From the NCBI RefSeq assembly GCF_900112575.1, contig NZ_FOMH01000007.1, positions 250,043 to 314,042 on the forward strand: a stretch of 64,000 bases of DNA. The letters are read 5' to 3'. The position numbers and the translations under genes are program-made. The stretch is from Flavobacterium phragmitis (GTDB lineage: Bacteria > Bacteroidota > Bacteroidia > Flavobacteriales > Flavobacteriaceae). The stretch's first letter is position 1. Each line of letters starts with the position of its first letter. The notes beneath the pieces are model-generated. The model was not told the origin of the DNA and did no database searches. It saw nothing but the letters and a program-made list of their open reading frames with translations. Shown here in pieces: positions 55,799-63,797 of the stretch.

Positions 55799-56008
55799 TT
55801 ATTCAGTGAGGTTTCTATCTTTTTTGATTCCTGCTCTGTAACTCATAAAAACAGCAATACCGGATAAAAATGGTCCAATGGATAATCTAAAATCCGAAAA
55901 TGAAATTTCTTTTAAACTTTCCTTTTGAAGCAAGGGAGCTAAATCAAAGCCAATGAATAATAGAACAAGAATTAAAAAAATAATTACGAATTTTTTTCGA
56001 GCTACCAT
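55799..56008 (-). CDS. Hypothetical 69-residue membrane protein, 3' end of the SDP-like operon
   Basis: Two hydrophobic segments (about 6-26 and 43-58), a positively charged N-terminus and a charged C-terminus (KKDRNLTE). It starts 23 bases after the DUF5808 gene on the same strand, consistent with co-transcription. No family is recognised. A role in immunity or export of the SDP-like peptide is only a suggestion from position. Confidence 0.6.
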   Translation of the reverse strand: MVARKKFVIIFLILVLLFIGFDLAPLLQKESLKEISFSDFRLSIGPFLSGIAVFMSYRAGIKKDRNLTE

Positions 56009-56031
56009 ATAATTGTAATTAGTAGTATAAT

Positions 56032-56262
56032 TTATCTTTTTACGCTTTCACACAAAATCATTAAAATGAGAATCATAATGACACAAAGAAAAACCGAATT
56101 GGGATTGGCAAAATTTATAGTCCATCCCATTTCTTTTATCCTTTTTGGCGGAAACATTCTTTTGTCTTTTGGATTATAATAGAAAAGTCCCCAAATCCAA
56201 TTGTCTGGATTGTGGCTCCAATTGTCTTTTTCTTCTTCTGTTGGCTTTTGGAAATGTTTCAT
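56032..56262 (-). CDS. DUF5808 small membrane protein
   Basis: A 76-residue protein with the DUF5808 signature WGLFYYNPKDKRMFPPKRIK followed by GWTINFANP (about residues 29-57), and a single C-terminal membrane helix (about 55-72). The domain is found in bacterial membrane proteins and, as I recall, often with DUF1648. Here the two are separate adjacent genes, 99 bases apart. Biochemical function unknown; immunity is plausible given the neighbouring DUF1648 protein. Confidence 0.82.
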   Translation of the reverse strand: MKHFQKPTEEEKDNWSHNPDNWIWGLFYYNPKDKRMFPPKRIKEMGWTINFANPNSVFLCVIMILILMILCESVKR

Positions 56263-56361
56263 TTTATTTATTATACAAAATTAGTGCAAGATTTTCCATC
56301 CTCGTTGATACCCTAGGAAAAACTTCAAATAAACATTCAATCATATCTTATTGTTATCAGA

Positions 56362-56805
56362 TTATTTGCTTCTTCCAAAATAAATAATTGTAAATATGGG
56401 TACTGTTATTACATATATAATCAGATATATATAATTCTTTTCTAAACCAATAGCCTTAAATATCATATAAGAAAAAACCAATGTGGTAATAATTGCAATT
56501 ACAACTAAAAATAACTGCATTTTTTTATATACATTTTCTCTATTCTCATCTGTAAGCTCCACGGGGTAATTGGCATATTTTGGGTTTTTTATTAGAAGTC
56601 CCAGAAAAACAAGTATAAACAGATTAACTATAGAAGAAATACATAATGAATTCTTATGGCTATAACCATCCACTTTTCCCGTTATATCTATATGAGATGC
56701 AACAGTTTCAGGAATCTCTGAATAATTACTGAAAAGTAAAAGAATATAGATTGAAAATATTGACAGAGCAATTAGATAAAGTATTATTATTTTTTTAGAC
56801 ACCAT
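56362..56805 (-). CDS. DUF1648 membrane protein, candidate SDP immunity protein
   Basis: A 147-residue protein with about four membrane helices (6-25, 52-73, 95-115, 125-143) and the DUF1648 signature IPETVASHIDITGKVDGYS. In Bacillus subtilis the SDP immunity protein SdpI has an N-terminal DUF1648 region plus a C-terminal SdpI region; only the DUF1648 half is present here. Its ATG overlaps the sdpB stop by 19 bases, so it is translated with the toxin-processing gene. Confidence 0.82.
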   Translation of the reverse strand: MVSKKIIILYLIALSIFSIYILLLFSNYSEIPETVASHIDITGKVDGYSHKNSLCISSIVNLFILVFLGLLIKNPKYANYPVELTDENRENVYKKMQLFLVVIAIITTLVFSYMIFKAIGLEKNYIYLIIYVITVPIFTIIYFGRSK

Positions 56806-57692
56806 AATTTAAAATTTATAGATTGATAAGTTGGATAAAGAAGCAATATCAAAGCAGCACAGATTGAAAAGAAAAATGAAAATATACCGTGATAAATTAT
56901 TATAAAAAGATGAAATATGATTCCAGCACAAAGGATTGCTTTGCGATATTTTACAGATGCTGTTAAACCTAAAAATAATAAAATTTCAAGGACAATAGTT
57001 CCATAGGTCAGCAATGAGACAATTACAGGGATACTTAATAGTTGGTTCATCCATGTTGAAATACCGGTTGGCATTCCGAAAACACTATGGTTGAACCAAT
57101 AATAGATTGCTGTACCATTTACCCATTCTGCTACTGTTAGCTTACCAAACGAAGCATGATAGTATATGATTGCAACCTGAATCCGTATTATCCAGATTGA
57201 AAACAAACCTATTATGTTTTTGGCAGAATTGTTTGGTGCCACATGTTTCCAATGATTTTTTCTTGGGTCGGTCAAACAAAAAGGTATTAATAAGAAACTT
57301 AAAATAGATGCAATCTGATCCCCTCCATCTATTACAGATGAAAAATAAAGAAAACTTATGCTAATCCACCAATGAAGCACCGAAGTGATTTTTATGAAAT
57401 AACCTGAAATTGTTATTAATAGGATAAAAATTGCCAATCCCTTCATATAAATAATGTTATCAAAACCGAGCAAGGTAAAAAAATTGTATTTGTTTACAGG
57501 CAATACTGGATTTAGTAAAGGGTTTATTATTGTGCCATCAATTTTTTTATGAAATAAGATGCTAATAGGATTTGCTATTAAAGTGAGTAAAGTTCCAAAG
57601 GCAACAATACTTCTTGCAAGACCCACAATATTTGTATATGGAAAAAGCTTTAAACATAAGGTTTTAATCCGCTCATTTATTTTCTCTATCAT
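56787..57692 (-). CDS. sdpB: SdpB-family (HTTM-type) membrane protein of an SDP-like toxin system
   Basis: A 301-residue polytopic protein, starting MIEKINERIKTLCLKLFPYT then NIVGLARSIVAFGTLLT, as in SdpB. About seven or eight helices; CLTDPRKNHW, ASFGKLTVAEWVNGTAIYYW and a C-terminal FHLFIIIYHGIFSF are HTTM-domain hallmarks. In Bacillus, SdpA and SdpB together are required to turn the SdpC precursor into active toxin; the chemistry is not settled. It overlaps sdpA by 20 bases and the DUF1648 gene by 19. Confidence 0.88.
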   Translation of the reverse strand: MIEKINERIKTLCLKLFPYTNIVGLARSIVAFGTLLTLIANPISILFHKKIDGTIINPLLNPVLPVNKYNFFTLLGFDNIIYMKGLAIFILLITISGYFIKITSVLHWWISISFLYFSSVIDGGDQIASILSFLLIPFCLTDPRKNHWKHVAPNNSAKNIIGLFSIWIIRIQVAIIYYHASFGKLTVAEWVNGTAIYYWFNHSVFGMPTGISTWMNQLLSIPVIVSLLTYGTIVLEILLFLGLTASVKYRKAILCAGIIFHLFIIIYHGIFSFFFSICAALILLLYPTYQSINFKLWCLKK

Positions 57693-58254
57693 TACATTTT
57701 ATATTTAAACGGATTATTTTTGCAGGCATTTTTATTCTATCTAATGATCTGCTCCAAGCCCAAGGCACAGCCTTTTGATAAACTACTATATATTCACCAC
57801 ATAGTATAGGGTCTTTTATCTGATTTTGAACTGTAATTGATTTTAAAGACACTTTAGAGTATAATTCTCTTTGATAGCTCCACATCGTATTCTGATATAG
57901 GCTGTCATTTATTTTCCTTTTTACAAACTGTAGTTCGGACATTACTTTTGATGCTGTTCTTTTAAGTCCAAATATGTTATGATAGGATGAATGCCTTTGT
58001 GAAATTTCTTCAAATCTATTATCGCTTTTTTTTTGATAAATTACAATTTGAGCCTCTCTTGGGTTTCTTGTAAAAAAAGCCCAACCCTGAGGAACAAAAG
58101 TGAAAAGTTTATTTTCTAAATTAATATTTAATTTTATTGGATTCTCGCGCACAGTATACAGAAACACCCCTGAAATAAATGCGAACGTAAAAATGGAGCA
58201 GAAGGCAAAGGTTAAAAAATAACTTTTGCCCTGAAATAATTTATTTGTCCACAT
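57673..58254 (-). CDS. sdpA: SdpA-family protein of an SDP-like toxin system
   Basis: A 193-residue protein from the ATG at 58254 (an alternative ATG six codons upstream at 58272 is possible). One N-terminal membrane helix (12-34) is followed by a soluble domain with the family motifs PQGWAFFTRNPRE (55-67), NIFGLKRTASKVMSEL (about 93-108) and CGEYIVVYQKAVPWAWSRS (152-170). In Bacillus, SdpA works with SdpB in toxin maturation. The start overlaps the sdpC coding end by 14 bases and the stop overlaps sdpB by 20, so the genes are coupled. Confidence 0.88.
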   Translation of the reverse strand: MWTNKLFQGKSYFLTFAFCSIFTFAFISGVFLYTVRENPIKLNINLENKLFTFVPQGWAFFTRNPREAQIVIYQKKSDNRFEEISQRHSSYHNIFGLKRTASKVMSELQFVKRKINDSLYQNTMWSYQRELYSKVSLKSITVQNQIKDPILCGEYIVVYQKAVPWAWSRSLDRIKMPAKIIRLNIKCNDRENK

Positions 58255-59116
58255 AATACTCAGCAATTTCATTAACTAATGTTTCCGTCCTTAAATTAGC
58301 TTCCTCAGGATCTATGAAAATTGGTCCAGGTGTTATATCGTCTGGCCCTATATAATCCATCCCAGTATAATCTAAACCATAATCTATTGTGCCATCATAT
58401 GAAACCTGACTGGCATTATCAATGTAAGGGCCATAAAATGCAGCCTTAAAATAAATCAAGGCTGTAATTGCGATCGTATTATGTGCTGCTAATGCAAAAT
58501 AAATTACGCAAGCCACTGCCCATGTACAAGGAACGATATACTCATCACCATCATCCGTAATCATGTTTTTTCTGAGTAAACTGTTATATTCTCCCTTTTC
58601 AAGTTCATTCTGAAATGTTTCCATGTAGGTTTTGAAATCGTCTTTTTGGCTTATTTTAAGTTTACCAGTATGAATATCCGATTTGACCTTTTGAAATACC
58701 TGCTTTAGATCAGGAAATATTACCTCAAAATTTTCTTTAATCATTGTAGAGCCAGCTTCAATCGCAATTTGCACTTTTCTCTGATCTCCACTTGTAATTA
58801 GTTCTTTAAATTCTGGTAAGAAACTTGGGTTTTTTGTATTGATTTCCTTTATAAGAATGTCCAGCTTATTTAGCATTTCTGTTCTTTGATCATTTTTAAG
58901 ATTATCTATTAATTGCACATTAGTTTTTAGCTGGTCAATTTTGGATGCAAACTCTCCAATCCCAAAGAAAATAGATTTAAAAAGTTCTACATCGCTATAT
59001 TTAACAACATTTTCTTTGCCAGATTCATTTATTTCATATTGGCTACAGCTTACAAACAAAAAATTAAGGGACAAAACGAAAGCTATTTTAGATAAGTTTT
59101 TTTTTATTAATTTCAT
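58241..59116 (-). CDS. sdpC: SdpC-like toxin precursor, lipoprotein-type
   Basis: A 291-residue precursor. Residues 1-24 form a signal with lipobox-like FVSC (Cys24). A helical pro-region follows (about 35-185). The candidate toxin core begins near C197: CTWAVAC (C197 and C203, six apart) then VIYFALAAHNTIAITALIYF, which is hydrophobic to about residue 229. An acidic Asp/Gly/Tyr tail follows (240-275). In Bacillus the SDP peptide (about 42 residues) carries a disulfide between cysteines six apart (C141, C147). The cysteine spacing and neighbouring sdpA and sdpB make the assignment strong; the cleavage sites are unknown. Confidence 0.85.
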   Translation of the reverse strand: MKLIKKNLSKIAFVLSLNFLFVSCSQYEINESGKENVVKYSDVELFKSIFFGIGEFASKIDQLKTNVQLIDNLKNDQRTEMLNKLDILIKEINTKNPSFLPEFKELITSGDQRKVQIAIEAGSTMIKENFEVIFPDLKQVFQKVKSDIHTGKLKISQKDDFKTYMETFQNELEKGEYNSLLRKNMITDDGDEYIVPCTWAVACVIYFALAAHNTIAITALIYFKAAFYGPYIDNASQVSYDGTIDYGLDYTGMDYIGPDDITPGPIFIDPEEANLRTETLVNEIAEYYVDK

Positions 59117-59208
59117 GGTTAATTATGTTAAGTTATGTTATTGATTTTATAGACTTCAAGCTCTAATTTTGTATAGCAGACATTCATGAGTATAAAATTT
59201 ACTCAACA

Positions 59209-59385
59209 CTAAATTTTGTGGATTTTTTTCTTATTTAATTTTAACTTAAAGTGAAAGTATAAACAGACCGTTACTAAAATCCAAAAATTTACCTTCCTTA
59301 CATTTTGTGGAAAGATGTTAAAAAAGATATCACAAAGAAGACTCATAGTGCTTGCCAATAAAAAGAGCCTGAATATTTTTTTCAT
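59209..59385 (-). CDS. 58-residue small membrane protein heading the SDP-like operon
   Basis: Read directly from the sequence: ATG at 59383-59385, TAG at 59209-59211. The product starts MKKIFRLFLLASTMSLLCDI and has hydrophobic segments at about 5-24 and 33-46, with a strongly basic C-terminus (KLKLNKKKIHKI). It lies about 45 bases after a good promoter and 92 bases before sdpC on the same strand. No family is recognised. It could be a regulator, immunity factor or unrelated microprotein. Confidence 0.55.
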   Translation of the reverse strand: MKKIFRLFLLASTMSLLCDIFFNIFPQNVRKVNFWILVTVCLYFHFKLKLNKKKIHKI

Positions 59386-59431
59386 AATGATTTAAATTTT
59401 ATTGATTAATATTTTGAATTAATTTTACTTA

Positions 59432-59463
59432 CAAACTTACAAGGGATTAAAAAAAAGTCTCAA
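59432..59463 (-). promoter_or_regulatory. Promoter of the SDP-like operon
   Basis: On the minus strand TTG (plus 59461-59463) and TAAGTTTG (plus 59432-59439) are separated by 21 bases, fitting the Bacteroidota -33/-7 pattern. The first possible gene starts about 45 bases downstream (59385). Confidence 0.65.
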
Positions 59464-59476
59464 CCGAAAATCGGTT
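59462..59476. promoter_or_regulatory. Palindromic operator candidate between the XRE gene and SDP-like operon
   Basis: AACCGA (59462-59467) and TCGGTT (59471-59476) are exact inverted repeats around AAA. The palindrome overlaps the -33 element of the minus-strand promoter and lies 66 bases before the XRE ATG. Confidence 0.5.
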
Positions 59477-59542
59477 ATTTAAAAAATAATTTCAAATTAT
59501 TGCAAAATATTTCTTACGTTTATTGCGGTTAAAATTGCATAC

Positions 59543-59875
59543 ATGAATAGAATTGTAGGAAATAAACTAAGAATATTACGTAAGGCTAAAAATTTATCTC
59601 AGGAAGAAGTAGCAGATTATTTAAATGTTTCTCCATCAGCATATGCCAGAATGGAACGAGGTGAAAGTACTTCTTGGGCCAATCATTTTAATAAAATTTG
59701 TGAAGTTTTTGAAATAGCTCCGGAAGAATTAGTGAGGAAAGAAATAGGGGACTCTGCTTACGAAAACATAATCAATACAGAACAGGCAACATATAGCGAT
59801 TACAGAAAAATAATTAAACACTATAAACTTAAAATTAAAGACTTAAAAATTATAATGAAAAGTCTTGGAAAATAA
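59543..59875 (+). CDS. XRE-family helix-turn-helix regulator (first of a pair)
   Basis: A 110-residue protein with a classic HTH_3 domain at about 5-65 (LRILRKAKNLSQEEVADYLN, PSAYARMERGES) and a C-terminal helix-rich, Lys-rich region likely to form a coiled coil. It is transcribed divergently from the SDP-like operon, with the palindrome at 59462-59476 between them. It is similar through most of its length to the next gene, so they are recent duplicates. The target is inferred only from position. Confidence 0.88.
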   Translation: MNRIVGNKLRILRKAKNLSQEEVADYLNVSPSAYARMERGESTSWANHFNKICEVFEIAPEELVRKEIGDSAYENIINTEQATYSDYRKIIKHYKLKIKDLKIIMKSLGK

Positions 59876-60045
59876 GTGAGAAAACTAAATAAAAACAGCT
59901 TTATCAATTAACAGAATCTTTTTTGATCATTTTAGTTTTGATTGTCTTTTAAAATTCCATGCCAAAACGAATAATTAAAAAAAATAAGAATTGAAATTGA
60001 TGATACTAAATGTAATCACAATCTTCAAACAAATCAATTTAAATC

Positions 60046-60066
60046 CATTACCCTATAAAAGGGTAA
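60046..60066. promoter_or_regulatory. 21-base palindrome upstream of the second XRE gene
   Basis: ATTACCCT (60046-60053) and AGGGTAAT (60059-60066) are exact inverted repeats around ATAAA. It lies 66 bases before the next ATG. There is no T-run after it, so an operator is more likely than a terminator. Confidence 0.45.
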
Positions 60067-60132
60067 TAAAAACCTAAAATCGAATAATTATAAGATATTT
60101 CCTGTGTTTATATTTGTAAAAACATATAAAAT

Positions 60133-60492
60133 ATGAATAAAATAGTAGGAAATAATTTAAAAATGTTGCGTAAGTCTAAAAACATGTCACAGGAACAGGT
60201 TGCTGATCATTTAAATATTTCACAATCTGCTTACGCCAGAATGGAGCGTGGTGACAGTGCTTCCTGGGCCAATCATTTTAGGAATATTTGTGAACTATTT
60301 GACAGAGCTCCGGAGGAATTGGTAAAAAAAGAATTAGGTCTTAATTCAAACGAGAGTTTGTTTGATACGGAACGCCAGACCGAGCGTGCACTGATCAATG
60401 TTTACAGAAAAATAATAAAACAATATGAGTCACAAATAAAAGACTTGAAGAAGATTATTAAGTATCTGAATAAAGATAAAAAACAAAACTAA
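60133..60492 (+). CDS. XRE-family helix-turn-helix regulator (second of a pair)
   Basis: A 119-residue paralogue of the gene before it. The N-terminal HTH_3 domain (LKMLRKSKNMSQEQVADHLN, QSAYARMERGDS, SWANHF) is nearly the same; the middle segment differs (NSNESLFDTERQTE). The leaders are also alike, with a shared ATATTTC-N5-TTTAT run. A TATATTTG -7-like element lies 17 bases before the ATG. Probable local duplication. Targets unknown. Confidence 0.88.
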   Translation: MNKIVGNNLKMLRKSKNMSQEQVADHLNISQSAYARMERGDSASWANHFRNICELFDRAPEELVKKELGLNSNESLFDTERQTERALINVYRKIIKQYESQIKDLKKIIKYLNKDKKQN

Positions 60493-60523
60493 AAAGGCCT
60501 CACAAATTAAGTGAAGCCCTTTT
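60491..60523. terminator. Terminator between the second XRE gene and aspartate kinase
   Basis: AAAAGGCCTCAC near 60492-60503 pairs with GTGAAGCCCTTTT at 60511-60523 with one bulge and one mismatch. It is followed by TT and can serve the plus-strand gene; the minus-strand gene ends at 60566. Confidence 0.55.
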
Positions 60524-60565
60524 GATAAATATATTTGAATTGAAATAATTACCTTTTTATAAATA

Positions 60566-61825
60566 TTAATTAAGTTCTTTAGTCACAATCTGCATTGTTT
60601 CACGGCTAACTTGTTTCAATAAAACCTCTTTGTTAGCTTCAACAGTTTGTGCGGCTTCTTCTGTAAAGTGACGAATCGTGTATAATGTTACATTCTCACT
60701 GTATTCCACTTTGAATTTTTTAGAAAGAATAGCATTCAGTTCCGAGAAATTTCCAAATTTATCTTCCACACAAACAGAGAAACTAATGGCAGAGTTCTGA
60801 ATCAAGTTTACTTTGATTTTAAACTCGTGGAATAAACCAAAAATCTCACTGATGTTTTCTTCCATAATGAAAGAGAAATCAATTGATGAAAGCGAGATCA
60901 AAAGCTGTTCCCTTTTTACAATAAAACATGGATATTGTGGTTCCAAATCAACTCCTTTAGAAACGCAGGTTCCTTTTAATAAAGGATTCACAAACGATTT
61001 TACGTACAAAGGAATTTCTTTTTTCTGTAAAGGCTGTAATGTTTTTGGGTGAATTACCGTTGCTCCGTAAAATGCTAATTCGATAGCTTCACGATACGAA
61101 ATCTGGTTTAACAAACTTGCATTTTCAAAATAACGCGGATCTGCATTCATAACACCAGGAACATCTTTCCAGATCGTTACACTTTCGGCATTTAGGCAGT
61201 AAGCAAAAATTCCAGCTGTATAATCAGAACCTTCACGACCTAGAGTTGTAGTGAAATTATTGTCATCGGCACCTAAAAAACCTTGTGTAATGTTTAATTG
61301 TTTTCTTGGCACATTTTTGCTGATATTTTGTTGCGTTGTTTCCCAATCTACTTCTGCGTCTCTGTAATTTGCATTGGTTTTGATAAAATTACGAACATCA
61401 AGCCATTGTGTCTGAATTCCTCTGAAATTCATATAATGACTTAAAATATTGGTTGAAATCAATTCACCAAAACTCACAACCTGATCGTAAACGAAATTGT
61501 AGTTTGGAGATTTATTATGAGCTAAAAAGTACTCCAGTTCATCAAACTGTGCATTTACAGCTGCAAAAACGTCATGATTTTCATCTTCGAATAAATCCAA
61601 TAAGATCTGATTGTGGTATTTTTTAATTTCTTGTACAGAAGAATTTAGCTCTGTTGATTTTTCGAAGTAATTCTTAATTACAACTTCAAGAGCATTTGTT
61701 GTTTTTCCCATAGCAGAAACAACCAATATTACATCTTCATACCCCACTTTTTGTAAAACGTCGTATACGTTTTTAATTCCATCTGCATCTTTCACCGACG
61801 CACCACCAAATTTAAATACTCTCAT
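60566..61825 (-). CDS. Aspartate kinase
   Basis: A 419-residue amino-acid-kinase-fold enzyme that phosphorylates aspartate, the first step to lysine, threonine and methionine. It has the N-terminal MRVFKFGGASVKDADGI, TTLGREGSDYTA and WKDVPGVMNADPRYF motifs, and C-terminal ACT domains (about 300-415). It is a monofunctional enzyme with no homoserine dehydrogenase fused. Feedback regulation by lysine or threonine is likely via the ACT domains but not determined. Leader repeats of TTTTAGAT lie just above the start. Confidence 0.93.
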   Translation of the reverse strand: MRVFKFGGASVKDADGIKNVYDVLQKVGYEDVILVVSAMGKTTNALEVVIKNYFEKSTELNSSVQEIKKYHNQILLDLFEDENHDVFAAVNAQFDELEYFLAHNKSPNYNFVYDQVVSFGELISTNILSHYMNFRGIQTQWLDVRNFIKTNANYRDAEVDWETTQQNISKNVPRKQLNITQGFLGADDNNFTTTLGREGSDYTAGIFAYCLNAESVTIWKDVPGVMNADPRYFENASLLNQISYREAIELAFYGATVIHPKTLQPLQKKEIPLYVKSFVNPLLKGTCVSKGVDLEPQYPCFIVKREQLLISLSSIDFSFIMEENISEIFGLFHEFKIKVNLIQNSAISFSVCVEDKFGNFSELNAILSKKFKVEYSENVTLYTIRHFTEEAAQTVEANKEVLLKQVSRETMQIVTKELN

Positions 61826-61891
61826 TTTTAATTTTAGATTTTTTAGATTTTAGATTTTAGATTTGAGGAAATCTAGTATTTTGTTTGTTGC

Positions 61892-61929
61892 CACAGATTA
61901 TAAGAATTAAAATGATTTTATAATCTGTG
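61892..61929. repeat. CACAGATTATAA palindrome
   Basis: CACAGATTATAA at 61892-61903 pairs with TTATAATCTGTG at 61918-61929. A related palindrome is at about 22465-22525. Adjacent GCCACCAATTTCACGAATTA strings (from 61938) and GTGGCA at about 61992 form a second, longer imperfect inverted repeat. Confidence 0.65.
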
Positions 61930-62006
61930 TCGATTTGCCACCAATTTCACGAATTAGCACGAATATTAATTAGTGGAAATTGGTGGAATTAGTGGCAAAA
62001 TAAATT

Positions 62007-62495
62007 TTATAATTTTTCTAAGAACGCATTAACTCCCGCTTCATCCATTTGAACGACCTGCCAATCGTCAAGGATTTTGGCACCAGAATTTTTGTAAAAA
62101 TTAACGGCTGGCGTATTCCAAGCAAGAACGTTCCATTCTACTCTTCGAACTCCGTCTTTTTTGCCTTGTTTCATGATTTCAGCATAAAGTGCCGATCCTA
62201 AACCAGTACCGCGCATTTTTTCTTTTACAATCAGATCTTCAAGATGGATTGTTTTTCCTTTCCAAGTAGAATAACGGTAGTAGTATAAAGCAATTCCAAC
62301 AATCTCTTTTTGTTTTTCTTCGTTTTCAACCTCCGCCACAAAAACCTGAAAAAGCGGTTTTTCTCCAAATCCGTCACGAACTAAATCTTCTTCTGTAATC
62401 ACTACAGCTTCAGGTTCTTTTTCGAATATTGCCAGCTCCTGAATTAATCCTAAAACCGATTTCATGTCCTCAGGATTTCCTTTTCTAATATTCAT
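62007..62495 (-). CDS. GNAT-family N-acetyltransferase
   Basis: A 162-residue acetyltransferase with the GNAT fold: MNIRKGNPEDMKSVLGLIQ, the central strand IVGIALYYYRYSTWKGKTIH, and the acetyl-CoA loop VKEKMRGTGLGSALYAEI (the R-G-x-G-x-G type) followed by LAWNTPAVNFYKNSGA. The layout is like diamine acetyltransferases, but the substrate is not determined. It is monocistronic. Confidence 0.92.
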   Translation of the reverse strand: MNIRKGNPEDMKSVLGLIQELAIFEKEPEAVVITEEDLVRDGFGEKPLFQVFVAEVENEEKQKEIVGIALYYYRYSTWKGKTIHLEDLIVKEKMRGTGLGSALYAEIMKQGKKDGVRRVEWNVLAWNTPAVNFYKNSGAKILDDWQVVQMDEAGVNAFLEKL

Positions 62496-62757
62496 AATTG
62501 GTAAACTTTATTTTTTTGTCCTTTATAGTATTGCTTTTTCCTAATGTAGAATTTGTTTTCACAAACATTTGAAAGAAGCAATTTTATGTATTCGTATTTT
62601 TATTTAATTATTATCAAATAAAAATCATTTTAAAAGTTGCTTTTCGCAAAATATTAGCAAATATACAATAAGGGCAAACTAACAAAATAATTTTTAAATC
62701 ATTCTCACAAAATAAGCGATATTTGTGACTTAAAAATAAAACTATAACGATTTAGCA

Positions 62758-63762
62758 ATGGAAGAACGCAATAAAACACTGGGAGAGTTTATTATTGAGA
62801 ACCAAAAAGCATTTCAGTATTCGTCGGGAGAGCTCTCGCGAATTATCAACTCTATTAGATTGGCGGCCAAGGTGGTCAATCATAAAGTAAACCAAGCGGG
62901 TTTGGTGGATATTATTGGCGCCGCGGGCGAACAGAATATTCAGGGAGAAGACCAGCAAAAATTAGATGTCTATGCCAACGAAGTATTTATCCAGACGTTA
63001 ATAAACCGTGAGATTGTCTGTGGTATTGCTTCAGAAGAAAACGACGATTATATTACAGTTCAGGGGAGCGACAACTGTCATAATAATAAGTACGTGATCT
63101 TAATGGATCCGCTTGACGGATCTTCAAATATTGATGTTAATGTTTCGGTAGGAACTATCTTTTCTGTTTTTAGAAGAGTAACGCCAATTGGAACTCCGGT
63201 AACTAGCGAGGATTTTTTACAACCGGGAATCAATCAAGTGGCAGCAGGCTATGTAATTTATGGAACTTCGACTATGTTGGTTTATACCACAGGACATGGC
63301 GTAAACGGATTTACACTAAATCCAGCAATTGGCACATTTTATCTTTCACACCCAAATATGAGATTTCCTGAAAATGGAAATATCTACTCGGTAAACGAAG
63401 GAAATTATGTTCACTTTCCGCAGGGAGTAAAAAATTACATCAAGTATTGTCAGCGTGAAGAAGGGGATAGACCTTATACCTCAAGATATATAGGAAGTTT
63501 GGTTGCAGATTTTCATCGTAATATGATTAAGGGAGGTGTTTATATTTATCCAACAAGTTCAAAAGCGCCAAAAGGGAAATTACGTTTATTATACGAATGT
63601 AATCCAATGGCATTTCTTGCAGAACAAGCAGGAGGAAAAGCAACAGACGGATTTAAAAGAATCATGGAAATACAGCCTACAGAACTGCACCAAAGAGTTC
63701 CATTTTTCTGCGGAAGCTATAATATGGTAGAAAAAGCGGAAGAATTTATGGCGGCTGAATAA
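62758..63762 (+). CDS. fbp: Class 1 fructose-1,6-bisphosphatase
   Basis: A 334-residue enzyme of gluconeogenesis, hydrolysing fructose 1,6-bisphosphate. The metal- and substrate-binding motif [20 protein letters not shown] (about 112-131), CGIASEEND before it, and [20 protein letters not shown] near the C-terminus are class 1 hallmarks. The start ATG at 62758 gives the family's usual N-terminus ([10 protein letters not shown]). Its terminator is at 63798-63834. Confidence 0.97.
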   Translation: MEERNKTLGEFIIENQKAFQYSSGELSRIINSIRLAAKVVNHKVNQAGLVDIIGAAGEQNIQGEDQQKLDVYANEVFIQTLINREIVCGIASEENDDYITVQGSDNCHNNKYVILMDPLDGSSNIDVNVSVGTIFSVFRRVTPIGTPVTSEDFLQPGINQVAAGYVIYGTSTMLVYTTGHGVNGFTLNPAIGTFYLSHPNMRFPENGNIYSVNEGNYVHFPQGVKNYIKYCQREEGDRPYTSRYIGSLVADFHRNMIKGGVYIYPTSSKAPKGKLRLLYECNPMAFLAEQAGGKATDGFKRIMEIQPTELHQRVPFFCGSYNMVEKAEEFMAAE

Positions 63763-63797
63763 GTTTTCAGTCTCGGTCTCAGTTTTCAGTCTTAGAT

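Noticed and set aside
59543..60492. XRE genes as sign of a prophage
   Set aside because: No integrase, capsid, terminase or lysis genes are near, so prophage origin is unsupported.
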